Positions 22,541-36,476 of a stretch of 64,000 nucleotides of DNA are shown one piece after another (position 1 is the stretch's first letter; every line of letters begins with the position of its first letter). The stretch comes from Maea johnstoni (lineage: Eukaryota; Annelida; Polychaeta; Spionida; Magelonidae). Below the pieces are notes generated by a model, which worked only from the letters and a program-made list of their open reading frames with translations, ran no database searches and had not been told where the DNA came from. The DNA is taken from positions 20,837,821 to 20,901,820 of the forward strand of contig OZ012688.1 in assembly GCA_963942565.1 (NCBI GenBank), read 5' to 3'. The position numbers and the translations under genes are program-made.

Positions 22541-22715
22541 CAGGTGAACTTGGATATGACAGACTCAATGGGACCAGGAAAATTGGTCCGTCATATGCAA
22601 AATCCGTCGTATACATATGACGAATACTTGATATGCATTGGACTGGGACCAAGCATATTGTCCGTCATATGCGAAAATCCGTCATACAGTGGTCCGTCAT
22701 ATCCAAGTTCACCTG
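22541..22715. mobile_element. Tc1/mariner-like palindromic MITE, family E
   Basis: The element is 175 bp with ends CAGGTGAACTTGGATATGAC and its inverse, and is flanked by TA on both sides. The interior repeats CCGTCATAT motifs and the inverse, so almost the whole element can fold back. Two more copies are at 23917 and 51528. Confidence 0.8.
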
Positions 22716-23370
22716 TACTAGGTAATGTATTTCTTAATGCATCCAGGATTAGTATCTCAAAATAAGTAGGCCCCTGTGAAAATTACCAGCCTATTCCTAA
22801 TACTGAATAGTAAGATTCCAATGACATTTTTCCTACTAAACAATGCTCTAAGCCTGACAAATTATGGGGTTCCAGGTGGCCATTACATAATTGTATGCTT
22901 TAAATCAATTAAGGTATTCATTTTGTTCTATCAATATTGTAAAAGATAGTACAACCACATTTCCTGAAATATTTCAAGAGAATTAAAAACAATTTTTTTC
23001 TGTGCCCTGGAACATTTCATTTAGTCCGAAGTTAGGGTAATTCAAACGGTAACAGACAACCCTTGGTAACCTGAAATCATTTCTATGGAAAATGACATTA
23101 TCCTGTGAGATAGCTTTATAAAAGACAAAAAAGAAGGTTGACCAAGCCCTTTATTGAATCAAATGCATTCATAATCAAGCTAAATACATATCTAGTTAGT
23201 TTAGTAGGTGAACATTCATATAGGACACTTATACATTTAGCTTTAATTTAACAACGTCAATCAATCATCATGTAGAAAAAGACACTTGGAAGAGAGTGAA
23301 TGTCTCTTAAGTACACTTACTTGAAACCAATATCATTTTATAAGCATCTTTTGAAATGCATATCCATGGG

Positions 23371-23684
23371 CAGTGTCTTAGCCAGGATTTAGAAACTGGG
23401 TGCCTAAAATTGGCAATTGTAAATTATTTGGGCGTCCAAATTTTTAAGGGGGATCACAATATACTCATATTTCAACCATAAACATGTATAAATTCATCAA
23501 AATAAGGCATGATATCATTAAACAATGTCATGGGAATCATAAGGAGATGAGAAAATTCAATAATAAGTTTGAGATTGAGATTTTTAGAAATTCCACACTA
23601 AAAAAATTGGGTGTCCTGAGGGATGGTTTTTAAGGGTTTGGGTGTCCAAAAAGGCACCCAGACGCCCTGCTGGCTAAGACCATA
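23371..23684 (+). mobile_element. hAT-type MITE, family A, complete copy
   Basis: A 314-bp element starting CAGTGTCTTAGCCAGG and ending GGCTAAGACCATA. It has a perfect 8-bp target duplication TCCATGGG at 23363-23370 and 23685-23692. Confidence 0.9.
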
Positions 23685-23916
23685 TCCATGGGTTTCAGAG
23701 CTGTTGAAATTGTGCAACCATTACCCGTATTACCTATCACGTAGTTGATACAATGAGGACGTAATCGATACATCAACATTCCAATGAATTTTCAAACCAA
23801 ATTGATTGCATCAAACTTATTCAATTAAATGGATAGTGGCTTTTAAGGCACAATAAGAATAGGACACCAGAGATTGAAAGTTGTTCAATCTAATTAACAG
23901 ACATTAGATTGCTATA

Positions 23917-24074
23917 CAGGTGAACTTGGATATGACGGACCACTGTATGACGGACGACATTCTTGGTCCCAGCCCGATGCATATCAAGTATTCGTCATAT
24001 ATATACGACGGATTTTGCATATGACAGACCAATTTTCCTGGTCCCATTGAGTCTGTCATATCCAAGTTCACCTG
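23917..24074. mobile_element. Tc1/mariner-like palindromic MITE, family E
   Basis: A 158-bp copy with the same inverted ends as 22541-22715, flanked by TA dinucleotides at 23915-23916 and 24075-24076. Confidence 0.8.
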
Positions 24075-24900
24075 TATAAAGGATTCAATTCAACCTTTGT
24101 TATTTACATAGTCATAGCTTTCTATAACAATTACTTATCACAGGTTTATGTATACAAAGGTAATATGCTGCACTGGTTAATACTTGTCTTAGGTAAGACT
24201 ACATGCAATTTAGTTATTATATTTAACCAAAATAAAACATCTTTAATATATCAGTAACAAAAATAGGCTTTATTACATTTGTTGTGGTTGCCAGGTGCTG
24301 TAACTTAAGATATACTTAAATGCTGCATAATAAGTGAATGTCTGCAAAAATGTGTCTTTTTTTCATCTTAAACACTCAAGCAATAACCTCTTAAAATCTT
24401 AAATACCTTATGTTTGGTTGTATTATTTCATAAAATCCTAGATAATTTCAAAATCAATATATTTTGGCATACATTGCACTTTATTCCACCTCTTCGCCAA
24501 AATATATCTTATAATACATTAAAATTTCTAAAACAGACAGTATCTATTCTTACTGTCACAGAAAAGATTTACTGTATAATTGCAATTACCATTTTCTAAT
24601 TCATACTTCTATTTTTAAAAGCATGTCATAAACTAAATTCATTACTCTATTAACAGCCTTTGATTAGTCACTGCTAAATGAGTTGGATCATTTTCCGTAC
24701 TCAACATACTGCTGATGGCACATACCAATATGCCATACATAACAAACAGTTATGATTGGTAAACAACATTAAGTAAGGTCTAATTTACTTAAAATATGGT
24801 TAAAAAATGATTTACAATAGCAATGCTGTTCTATCGACATAAATATCTCCAAATGATAAATTATCAAATTTGAATAATAATTCATGACAAAATAATGCAG

Positions 24901-24906
24901 TTTATT
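24901..24906 (-). terminator. DAZAP2: Candidate poly(A) signal of DAZAP2
   Basis: TTTATT on the plus strand gives AATAAA on the minus strand, 82 bases beyond the DAZAP2 stop. Further signals exist to the left, so a longer 3' UTR is possible. Confidence 0.4.
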
Positions 24907-24987
24907 GATATAGATATCTCCAAATATGTTGATCATTTAAACTATATGATCTGGAGACAATAGGATGGGTTGATACCCAGGTTAGGA

Positions 24988-27900
24988 CTACCACATTGTA
25001 TATCCCCCGTCGGAACCCCCTGTCCAGAAACTTTGTGGATTCTGACCAACAACTGCATTTTGTCCGGTTCCTTGAGCGACCTGCGCTGTATTTGGCATGC
25101 ACCCTGGTGGAGGAGGCTGAAGCGAGAGGAAATTTATATTATAACAGGAACAGATAGATCAGGTATGACAACCCCCCTCAGCCCTAACATACAAAACATA
25201 ACATCTTTTTCCTTAAAACGTTCAAAGGAAATATTAATGTTAACTCTTATGCAGCTGGTGGCTAATTTGGACAATAAAAAATGATGCAAAAAACCTGATA
25301 AAATGGCTGAAAGCCTGACACATGGGTACTCATCTGTGAGTGCTCAACGAGGGCTATCCAATGAATACCAACATGACAGGTTTTAGATGATTTTCAAGAG
25401 ATCTTTGCGTCCTTGTGCTTCTGACCAAAGTAGCCTTAGCATTGGAAGGGGTAATCAAAAACCTTCAAAAAACATCTCATTACACTTTCAAAGAAATTAT
25501 TTTTGTTCTTTGAACATATACTACAGGATTTTAAAGGACCTGACAGGACACTGCTGGTGTTAAAATAGATATATTTCATGTATGCATTTCAACTATCCAG
25601 TGTTTGGAATTTCAACACGACAGCACGGAACTCAGTGCTCAAAAGGGTTAATTAACCCATTCACATGCGGAGTGTAAACATACTCTGACACATTTGAAAA
25701 TATATATTCTGATAGCGAAGCCATTTCCTGAGAAGTATTTGACTGAAAGTTGCTGTTCCAGTTGAATATCAAAATGTTGTTATAAGCATTTTTCAAAAAG
25801 TCTTTTAAGCATTTTTCAAATTATTCTCTATAATTGAAAAGTTGTGGTCAAAATTGCTAGATGATACCTGCATCCAGATGGTTGTAAGAAGGAAAGGACC
25901 TCCTTCGGATAGAATCTACTTACGGGTATATTTGGGGTGGCCCCCCTATCGAAGCGGGCACCTGCGTCAAAGGCTGCGGGTTGCACTGGCATTCCTGTGA
26001 CTACGTACTGGACTGGAGGGCCATGCTGTGCTGGAGGGTGCTGCTGCGTTGGGTGTTGTAATCTAGGGTACACTTGTCCAGGCTGTGAAAGAAAAAGACA
26101 GGGTGATATAAACCTGGCCGCAAATGGTGATGAAAACAATCAGCAAGGAATGTTGATTGGAAGTGAGAGTAACAGCTAAGGAGTAACTTCAGCCAATTCA
26201 TGCTTGAGGGGTCCTCTAGAAATTGTCTTTCTCTGATAATTTTGACAAAAACTTGTTAAGTAAGAATAATTTCTCAAGATGAATTTAATAAGAGGACTTG
26301 TTAGTAGACAACTAATGAACATTTCTCCTCCAAGTACTTTCGCACCAATGCTTTTGCCTAAGAGATGTTATTAGAATTGTCAGACTGCTATTGGCTTCTG
26401 CCTGGGTTAATGGGTTAGGAAAATATACCCAAATACCATTCCTGGAACCACAATAAAAGTACCTTGTAGATGGCGCATTTAGAAAATAATGCAGTTAAGA
26501 GTTTTAAGTCCTGAGAAGAAAAATCTGAATTGCATGTTACAACTAATCGAAGTATGGATACAGTGGTCCTGCTGAACTATTGTAACCATATTACTGTCAA
26601 TAATCTCTTAAATCCACAGGCAAAAGGGAGTGAAGTATACTGAAAGTTTAAGCTAGCTTTCCTTATATTTCCACATTTTACTAGAAAAACTTTCCCATTG
26701 ACCTGTTAGATATAGTTATTATAGTGTATTATCTAATACACTGAGATATGTAATACATGGGTTTGTTGGTGTATGATAATGTAAACATTCTCATTATCAA
26801 CAGATCAAAGTGCAGTGGTCATCCCTGTCTAACCTAATAGCACCCCACCCTGATAGATGAGTGGTCAAAGGTGTTGCCATAGAATACTTGTTGTCTCTCA
26901 CCACTGCCTGGGTTCAAATCTAGCAGGTCCTACATTTTCTTCCACCATTAACAACTGGTTAGTCAAGATTTAAGCCTGAATGTGCCCTCTACTGGTCATA
27001 TTGAGAACTACTGTCAACTGAAAGTCCTGAATAACTTACGCCAGCTGGAGTATAAGGTGGTGGTGGCCCTTGCGCGCCTTGTGGTTGGTAACCTACAAAA
27101 TAACATAAGGGTCAGAAATGTGAACAAGAACATCAACCCTTTGTGCTTAAGAGCCTTTCTTAAAAATGACATCTGGATGTAAGTTTCTTATGAAAATAAC
27201 TTGAGATTTGGGAATAAAGGAATAACTGGCAAAATATTTCAGATATCTTATATTGTCTAAAATGGTCAACTAGGTGATGCCAGTGTTTACAAATACAAGG
27301 TCTCTTTCGATATGATAAACACAACTTATACCTCCTACATCAGGCTACTTGTGAAATCTCTAGAAGGCTCATTTTCAACAATACTTTAGGCCACTGATTC
27401 ATATGAAAGAAAACATGAAAATTTTCATTAAACAATTTCCTTAATTTTTTCAAGGCTTTAACATTTTTGTCAGATAAGCAACGCACACTTATAATACAAA
27501 AGATTGGGACTGACCTGGTGGGCCTGGAGGGGGTCCATAGGCGCCCTGTGTGGGGTACGGAGCTGCCTGCCTGGGGTAGTTATACCCAGCCTCCTTGGCT
27601 ACAAAAAAATAATTATCCAAATTAATAGTATACAGTTTATGATAAACCAGATCTTGGTAAAGGTCCAAACGGTCTGTTACCCTAGTTTTTACCTACTAAA
27701 TTACCTGTTCAAACAAAAATCTGTATTCTGTTTTGAATGTGCTGTAATTTGTTTATTTTTGCTATTGTTACAAATGTGTGAATGGCAGATTGACAAATAA
27801 AATATATAACAGACAAACAGATGATACTGTTAGTGTTAGGCCTTGAGACTCATGGTTCAAACCCAAGACAGAAAGCATGTTCTCTGTTTTGGCCAACACA

Positions 27901-29041
27901 GAAGGGTATAAGTAGACATGTCTCAGTTAGACAACTAAACATTGGGTAAAGTCATATGAACTCCAAAAACCGATAAAAGAGGTGTGGCCAATAATAAACA
28001 TACTTCCAGCTTGCCTGCATACAGTTTTGTGTGTGGCAGGCAAAAAGGACACATACACCTTTAGTCTTCTTGTCCCAATAGGGCATGTAATAATTGGGAA
28101 TCACCGCCAAGACAGGTGTCATAGATTATATCATGTTGCCATAGTAATATCTAGACATTGTTTTCCCACACAGTGCATACCAAAGTGTATTTTGTTTTAT
28201 ACACTCGTTCAGTGCCCTTACGCAGCTCAGTGTCATGGCAACACCTATGCAAACAACGTTTTAATAAGGCTTTTCTTCATAAATCAAATGCACCTTTCCC
28301 AATAATTGAACATTAAACATATGGCATATTGCCATAGTAATGTGTAGACATTGTTGTTTGGCCACTCAGTACAACCAAGGCTGGACAAAGTGTTTTCTTG
28401 TCTCATTTGTTACCCGTGCACGTTCCCAAAAGTTAAACAGCAAAATATATATTTTTCATGATATAATGCGATTATGGATCCAAAATAATTTAAACAAACA
28501 AACAAACATAATAGTCATTAAGACTTGGCCTGGCAGCTGTGTTGGAAAACCCAAGGCCTCGGGAGACAGGAGGTCTGATGCATCTCACAGAATATGGCCT
28601 GCAGCCCTCAGCTGTGAGATGCATAAGAGCCCCCTTAGCTCCTATCTGAGAGAAGTAGGATGTATTTCTCTGCTCCTATATAGATTATAGTAGAGATCTG
28701 TGTCAACATTTTGAACCATTACCTGAAGAACCATATGGTCAATAGCAAAAATAATTAATAATACATATCAGGGTAGGGACATCGATGTCGGCTAGCGCCT
28801 CCCGTTTGGACTGACATCCCAAAGGTAAACATCATTAACATGCAGAATTTACCTGGCCCACTTTCAAGATGATGTTCAACCATCATGACCATGGACTAAA
28901 TGATGGCTGATCTGCTTATGACCATATAGCTATGTCCCCACCCATACTAGTTCATTATTAGGATAATTAGCGATATCAATAGAAATATCCAACACTCTTA
29001 ATCTTACCTTTTTCGTTATTTTTGCTGCCTTGTTTTGACAT
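24988..29041 (-). CDS. DAZAP2: DAZ-associated protein 2, five exons
   Basis: Small proline-rich adaptor that in vertebrates binds DAZ, ubiquitin ligases and signalling partners. Exons in transcription order: 29041-29008, 27598-27515, 27092-27040, 26082-25924, 25116-24988. Phases fit exactly and encode 152 residues (human protein 168). The start lies in a strong context, GCCACCATG. The N-terminus is short and polar (MSKQGSKNNEK), followed by Pro/Tyr/Gly/Gln-rich sequence with PPPPY, a WW-domain ligand motif. The diagnostic family C-terminus is present: FDAGARFDRGAT, NIPPPPPGCMPNTAQ and the terminal FWTGGSDGGYTMW, matching human DAGARF, IPPPPPGC and GGSDGGYTIW. Spacing between conserved blocks is as in the family. 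There are no defects. Confidence 0.93.
25240..25454 (-). mobile_element. piggyBac-like MITE, family B (TTAA-flanked), in DAZAP2 intron
   Basis: A copy of the ~213-bp family with CCCTTCCAATGCTGAGG at one end and CAGCATAAGGG at the other, here slightly decayed (TTAACTCTTATGCAGC...ATTGGAAGGGGTAA). Better copies are at 38889 and 39562. Confidence 0.65.
26838..26975 (+). mobile_element. tRNA-derived SINE-like sequence in DAZAP2 intron
   Basis: GATGAGTGGTCAAAGG resembles a pol III A box and GGGTTCAAATCTAG a B box about 60 bases later. The tail TTTTCTTCCACCATTAAC is shared with the SINE-like pieces at 16200 and 44110. No cloverleaf can be closed, so it is not a tRNA gene. Confidence 0.4.
28578..28624. 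repeat. Perfect 13-bp inverted repeat (hairpin) in DAZAP2 first intron
   Basis: ATGCATCTCACAG at 28578-28590 and CTGTGAGATGCAT at 28612-28624, with a 21-base loop. It lies inside a GC-richer patch (28530-28690). It could be a MITE relic or a structured intron element. Confidence 0.6.
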
Positions 29042-29049
29042 GGTGGCGA

Positions 29050-32000
29050 CGGACGCTAGGGTTCGAAGGTGTGCAATACTGCAACTGGGAGTGGGACGGC
29101 AGGTAAGTTTGTGTCGGTAGCGTGATCTAATTTTAGAACTAGGTCATGTGATCATGCCTTTATTACGTCACGTATAGGTGAGTCATCGAACCACCTCATT
29201 GATGATTCAGGTACATGGGATGGGAAAAGGTATTTCCCAATATTCTGTTCACCAAAAGCGATTTCCTAAAGAATGAGTTTACTCGCTGATCTTAAGGGTA
29301 TCTAAGTCTAGATAGATATTTAAGTTGTTGACAAGGACAGTTCAGGTGGTCAGGCCCGCACAGAATAAGTTTTTTTTCTTAGATGAACAACCTTATTTTA
29401 ATCTTATCGATAGTTGTATTTTTTTTTTAGAAATAAGGCACCAACTATTTGATATACTAGGCAGCCATGTACATTTTTCAAAGACAGATTTTTTTTCCAA
29501 ATTTTGAGGGGCAGATTATTCATTTCTCAACTTTTCATTGTTTATATTGTTCTAACTTTTAGTTTAATTATCCAGATGTGGATATTCTTAGCTTGTATTC
29601 ATGTTTCATTTGTCTTTTTCTAAGTAATCTAGAAGAAGTTGCCTTTTTTGTTCTTTGTGAATTATCTCTCTATATAATCTCGGTATGGACGGTATTTTTT
29701 CACTGAATATGTATTCTATTCATATTTTTTTTGTCTTTTGTCTTAACATAACTTAGCGGGGTGATTTTCATAAGTAATCCAACCTTAGATGAAGATTAGC
29801 AAAATTCGGTTTAAAAAGGCTACCTCAAACATGGGACAATGAATTTAAAAGTGGTGCCCTTATAACCAGAGTTAAATGCTTTTGGGATGCGTGGTATGCG
29901 ATTATGATTCGCAAAGCGCAAATTTTTTTACCACTTGAAATGAGAATAAATCCCAGACAGATTATCTATTTTTTTTCCAGAGACAGATTATTTATTTTTC
30001 AAATGTTCCGAAACACTACTTACTTTGCCAAATTTCAGAAACGTATCTTTTTCTAAATAAGAAATGTCTTTACCAGCATTACCCATTTAAGGGGTTAATT
30101 TCTTTGATTAAGTTTTTCTTCCGCCCTGTTTTATTAGACTGTAAAACCTATACAAAGTACACATTGCCGGAAAAGTATTCTGGCGAAGAAGGTCTGATCG
30201 TGAGGAAAAGGGTGTAGGCTTTCACACTTGTAAACATCTCAAAATGACCCTATATTCACAAATAAACCACATCAGCAACCTTAGAGAACACACGTGCAGT
30301 AGTCTAGTGCCTTGACATTTTGGTCCGACACTCGATGTGGGGCCTGCACAGATCGTCCAGCTTGGTAAAATGAAAGCTCGCTGTTTTTACCATCCTGAGC
30401 ATTGGAACACCGACCAGCGCCTTGCGGTTATTCGGTGGTTCTCGACTTACACTCCATTTCCAACACTACCTATAGCGACCGGCTATTCAAGGCTTAGTCG
30501 TAATAGTGCATACACTATAAATAAACGGTGACAATAAAAACAACAATTCTAACTTTGTGCGCCAAGACCCAAAACAAAACTTTTCCGATGTCAATACGCT
30601 TCCTGTGTAAACAGACCAGCACAGACCCTCTATTTTTTTTATCATGTTTTGATTAGCTTTTAGCAGAACATAACGACTACTATATCTTAAGGAAATTTGT
30701 GATTTTTTTTTGTAACGGTAGGAATTTACAATAACGCAAGTAACGATTTAAAAAAAATCCACATGGAAAATTTCTTTTCAAAATTCACCTTGTGCTTTAT
30801 GGACAATTTTCGATTGAGCAACGTATTGCAAATACATAAGTATTCCATGCCCTTTTTCAAAGTTATGAGTAAGATTCATATACCAGTGGCAGATTGAAAC
30901 GAGCGTTGTAGCGAAACTACGTTGTATCCCCTTGCGGGTTGGCCTGATCGCTATATAAATGTGTGGTGTTTTGGAGGGCTGCCTAAGGTAATTATGCAAC
31001 TAAAAGATCCCTTGGAACTATTAGCGAAGAGAAAAGAATTTCTCCCCGGTTCCGAGTTTCTATCTCGTCGCTTTATGACCTACCCCATGCCTTCCTTCCT
31101 TCCTCTCTTGGCAGGTCGAAGTAGAACTTACCATAATTAACCGCACTTAACCTAGCACACATTGTATGTTGCGCACGGGAAGCCCCTCTTCGATCCTTAG
31201 AAGAGGCACAATCAAGGAACCTTTGAGAATAGTTTGAAAAATAACACTAAGTAGTACTGAGCTCGAGTAAGTTACTGTGGCTGAAATATCGCCGGTTTCT
31301 GTATTTTTCTTTATTTCTATGCCATGAATAATATATTTAGCATCGGACGTATCCCTAAATGTTTAAGGTAGCTTATGGGATTATCTTTATTCAAATTTTC
31401 TTTTACTTGCTATTCCCAAGAATGCCACTTATGAAAGGTCTAATGGTGAGAAATGCGTTGAGCAGAAACGAAGGGATAAAAAAAGCTTGAAAAAAACCCC
31501 ACACACAAGACAAAATAAAAAATGCAAGGTGATTTCATGCGGATAGCACTCTTTCCACAATGTATGCAACACGGGCCATCACATTTCAGAAATGTGGGGG
31601 ATATCAATACGGATTCAAGACTGTCACATTTGTATTAACCTGTTTGAGTTTTAATGTATCACATTTATATCAACCTGTGTAAGTTGTATAACCATTTCAT
31701 TCAGTCTTCTTTTCTTTTCTTTTCTTTTTTGGAAAAATTCAAAATTGAAGAATTGACATGTACAATACCCTTCCCTTCAAAAAGCTATCAGCTATAAGGC
31801 CTATACACATTAAAGCGAATCTGTTGACCTTTTATAACCAAAGTGCATGTTTGAAGCAACCATGATTTGGTGAAGTTAGAAAGAGAAGAGTCGAAAACTC
31901 AAAACCCATTTGTTCACAAATTAAGCCTACGATCCACATTTAAGTAGAGTATCAAATTGCGCTGATCCCAGTTATACTCCCTAAAGATATTTTGATCCAT

Positions 32001-32740
32001 TATTAAAGATATCATTCAATCATTAAACATTTTACTATTTTTCTACAGACGATTTTCTACAAATGCGTCGAGTACGAGTTGCAGTTCTCGATTTCAAAGG
32101 GGGCGTCATACAGCTCTATGTCCATGCTAGACGGATGCGCCCTCTATCGACAGACTAGAACACTGTCTATGTATATGTATTGAGCTGCCGTAAGTTGCAG
32201 TGAGTTAATATATGGATACGCACATTTTCGTACTCAAAAGATCACTTGTGATTGACCTGCGTTAATAAATACATTTCCAAATGTTCTAACAGTTAATAGT
32301 GATTTTCTTCCTTTATATTGTGTTTTCAAAGCAAAATAGTAAACTTCTATAAAACGTGATAACAAATGGAAGGAATATATCAGCTTAGATGAATAAAACA
32401 ATGAATAGGTGTCAAAAGACCAATTACCATATGCGCTATAGCGAAGATCTGGCTCTCCCAGGGGTCACGAATCTCGCGTTAGTGTGAGGTCACTAGGAGA
32501 CAAAAACCAATGAGGGCTCTCGTATCGTTTACATTACAGGGGCTATTGTACACCAACATGCAACTTTTGGGCTAGTTCATTTGATATTTCACCCCCTCGA
32601 AGCTGGAGATAGGACCAGCAGTATCAAAAATAACCAGCAATACGGCTAATTCATTGGCCTACTTTTGGGCTATTCCCCGCAGCCAGACCTGCCAGTTGTG
32701 TATCCGGTGGTGCGACATTCGTGATATCAGGTAGTAGTTA
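29050..32740. other. Intergenic region right of DAZAP2
   Basis: This stretch holds the DAZAP2 promoter side (GC-richer near 29050-29110) and then 3.6 kb of AT-rich sequence. No coding exon, RNA gene or clear transposon ends were recognised. Confidence 0.5.
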
Positions 32741-32748
32741 GATCAACT

Positions 32749-33581
32749 TTAAGGTGATGGGTACCATTGCAAGAAGTTTTGACGCCAAGTGCATTAAGTT
32801 CGAGCTTCTCAACTATTTATACCATGCCCAACTCTAGGCATTGTTTGACTTAGACTAGCTCCTAGTCTATGATTTACTTATATTGTGCTTTTCTCTGTTC
32901 TGGCCTATCTTTTGTTCAATATTTAGGTGTTAGTTTTAGATGCTGTTGATAGATGGCACCAGTGGTGGTCACCCTGGTCAGTCAGAAATCCAAATAGACC
33001 CTTGCTGGCCGCCTAGTGAGCCAATATAGAACTAAATATGGGTAGACAGTTTAGAATGGTATATAAACATTAGGTGAGTTATTAAAGAAGTGATAAATTT
33101 TCTTGGCCTAGTACTAGGCTATGTTTGACTGTGACGCGCGACCATCGAGGTGTGTCTTTGAACAGCTGTCTCTTGTTCCTAGCCCCATGGGATCAGCGTC
33201 GCCTGTCCACCACTGGATTATAGGCTCCACACACAAGATATCTCACTGAAATTTTCAAATGTTATGGCCCGTAAAAGTCTTCAGCAGTAAAAAATCAAAA
33301 AAATACTTTTTATTGGCCATAGTCAATGACATTCCTAAGGTATATGTGAACCTACAGTAACCATCAACTGCGTAATTAATGAGAATATGTCATTCGAAAA
33401 AAAAGTTGTAAATTTTGAAATAAAACAGAATATGGATTGAATAATGACAGGTGGCGATGATATTCTCTACCTGATAACACTCAGGAACCTGGAGATACAC
33501 CTAGTTATAGGATTATGCTGCTTTGAGGTGTGTTTTGGGACAGGGCTTTTAACTGGCTTGCAATGGTACCCATCACCTTAA
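32749..33581. mobile_element. TTAA-flanked DNA element with 21-bp inverted ends
   Basis: The left end after TTAA is GGTGATGGGTACCATTGCAA (from 32753). The right end is its exact inverse before TTAA at 33578-33581. The 833-bp element has no open frame. TTAA target duplication suggests the piggyBac superfamily. The inner sequence is not repeated elsewhere in the window. Confidence 0.75.
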
Positions 33582-35412
33582 CTCCTGCCTGCAGTACGGT
33601 GAACAGTGCTGCGCTGGGGTTAATACTTGGCGGACCCTCACATTTCTAGTGCTCCCTTTGGTAGCAAGCTGGGTACATGCCACACCACATTTGAAACTGT
33701 GTCAGTAAAAACAAAATCTTCATGCTGATTTCTTAGGATATATACTACATATTATAAGTCAAATTGGCCTTAAAAAAGGCTTCATAATAGTAATAGCTTA
33801 GAACAGCTTATAGCGGGGCGGCTAAGACAAAAATTGTGCACTTTCCGTAAAAAGCGTGAAACTTGGTACAAATATACTTTGAGTGATGCTGATCAATATT
33901 CTTAATGGACGCAGGGCGTGAGTTACCTTTAAACACTATTTTTGGGGCATTTTATGCAAAAAATGTCATAAAACGTGATTTTTTGGGAATATGTTCATAA
34001 AAATCTAGTGAAACTAGTGGAATCTCCAAACTTGGCACAAATACACTTCATGGGTTGCTGATTATAACTGATTTAATAAATTTTATGAAATTGACACATA
34101 GGGTGTGTTTTCGGGGTGTTTTCAGCAAAAAAGAGTAGAAAAAGTGATATTTTTGGGATCTGACAATAGAAATCCTGACCTAAGAGTAGAAGCTGAAAAC
34201 CTCACACAAGTACACTTAGAGAGTTATTGATAATGAATGTCATCAGTAAAGTTTGCAAAAGACCCCCTAAGTGACTGCATTTTTGGGGTAATTCAGGCAA
34301 AAATGTCATAAAACGTGATTTTTTAGGAATATGATGATACAAAACCTAGGGGAAAAAGTTGAATCTCCAAACTTGGCACAAATACACTTCAAGGGCTGCT
34401 GATTTGAACTGATATAATTAATACTATGAAATTGACACATAAGGGGTGTTTTTGGGGTGTTTGCAGCAAAAAAGAGTAGAAAAAACTAAAAAATACTTGA
34501 GATTTTTGGTGTTGGAAATGCCCTTTAGTTTCATTTGTTGTTTTACATTTGCAATCCATCATTATAAGTGGATTATTTATGACTTTTTTCAGGGCCATTA
34601 AGAAATTCACGTCAGCAGTCCATGTCAATCCTGACAAAAAAAATCCTAGGACTAGGAGCAGAAGCTGAAAACCTCACACAAATACACTTAGAGAGTTAAA
34701 TTGATAATGAATGTCATCACTTAAGTATGTGAAAGACCCCCTAAGTGACTGCATTTTGAGGTAATTTAATCAAAAAATGACTAAAAAAGTGAGATTTTGG
34801 GAATGTGACCAAGAACAAACTTATACTTCAGAGTAAAAAGTGCAAACCTCGCACAGACACTCCTTGAAGGTTATTGATTAAAACTGCTTTGGTTAAGGTT
34901 ATGAAATATACCAATAGTGCCTGTTTTTAGGGTAATTTTATTGAAAAATGACTGAAAATAAGATATTTTGGGGATTTGACCCAAAATATCCACACCTCAA
35001 AGTAGGAAACTGCAAACCTTACACAAATATTCATTGTAGGATATTGAATGAAACGGCTTAAAGTACACAGTATGAAATGAACCTATACTGCCTGATTTTA
35101 GGGTAATAATACAAATAAATGACTTTAAAACTGAGGTTTTAAGGGTCTGCCTCTGAAAGATTTGTACAGAGTAAACATACCATATAGAAACTTACCACAA
35201 ATTGCTCCTAATGTACTTTTTGGTTGCTGATTAGAACTGCTATTAGTAACATCATGAAATGTTTTTATACTGCCAGGCTTTGGTGTTTGAATTATCCAAA
35301 ATGACATATCACAAAATAACCTGAAAAGTCCTATAAGCTTATGCATTTGTAGCCATGTAGACTTTATTTTGTAGATGCCCTGTAAATAAGTGCACATCTT
35401 AGCTTAGTCCTG

Positions 35413-35413
<1 letters not shown>

Positions 35414-35449
<36 letters not shown>
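35414..35449. repeat. (TG)n microsatellite
   Basis: An uninterrupted run of about 18 TG repeats in the spacer of the foldback element. Confidence 0.95.
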
Positions 35450-35450
<1 letters not shown>

Positions 35451-36476
35451 TTGTGTCTACTAAGATCCATTACAATCAAGAGTGTCCAATACAAGTGAAT
35501 GTGAGTTTGGAAAGCCTTTTGTAATGAATCCTATAACTAGTATTCCCATATTGTTCACTTTCTTAGATTTACAATACTGAATTGACACATTAACAGCATT
35601 TTAAATTCATTTGAGAATGAATCTTAGGTTTTCAGCTAACCACTAGCCCCATAGCCTGAGGCTACAGAAAATTGAGCAGGGCTACAACAATATTTGATTT
35701 GGTAGTCCAACTGGCTACATGAAGAGTGACATTTTAAGATTAGTTAAGAGGATTACAGGAATATGATCAGCTGAAGAACACCATTTGACACGCTGTAGTT
35801 GTCCTTTTCCAAAATGAAATACAACAAATAAAAGATAGCTTACTACTTCAAAATTGTTTTGGGTCATGCAGAATTTAGTAAAGATAGCTAGGGCTATAAG
35901 GTCTTGGGTGGGGCTAAGGCAATTTAAAAACCGGAAGTCCTGCAGTCTCCCAGAACTTTTAACCCACACATGACCCCTAGAACCTCATATTATACAACCA
36001 TTAATCACTACAAGCTTGTTGTACCTGGATTGATTGACGCTTCAACTAGAATAGAATAGTGTGGTTCCAAAGGTTTTAGCTGACTTCACCTTCACTCTCT
36101 TCATCATTTACATGTGAAACATTCAATAATTTGATGGTGGACCAGTATAGATATGATTCGACCCATAACAAGCCCTAGGTAGCATGTCAGTGATATCACA
36201 TAAACCAATTTATGCTGATAGTTCTTCCTCTGATGTGACTTCCCAATTGGTAATACTTTAGAGAATACCTCTAAGGCTCTAACATATAACACTACGATCA
36301 AAAAATATCTAGAAGTTGTATATAATATTGTGAATAAAAAATTCCTCTCCAATTTTCCAAAATATGCTGACAAAAGTTAGATATTTCAAAATTAGTAAGG
36401 GCTCTTTGGCTGAATAGGGGTTATTGTGCCCCAGCCATGTACTGCTACTTTGAACAAATAAAGTGCTGGACACGAA

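Larger units (their letters stand above)
22087..24890. other. Intergenic region between LINE and DAZAP2
   Basis: No coding exon was supported. It contains two Tc1/mariner-like MITEs (22541 and 23917) and one hAT-type MITE (23371). The right part may belong to the DAZAP2 3' UTR, which is transcribed leftward. Confidence 0.5.

Noticed and set aside
26838-26975. tRNA gene
   Set aside because: B-box-like GGTTCAAAT is present but no cloverleaf or acceptor stem can be formed; a SINE fits better.
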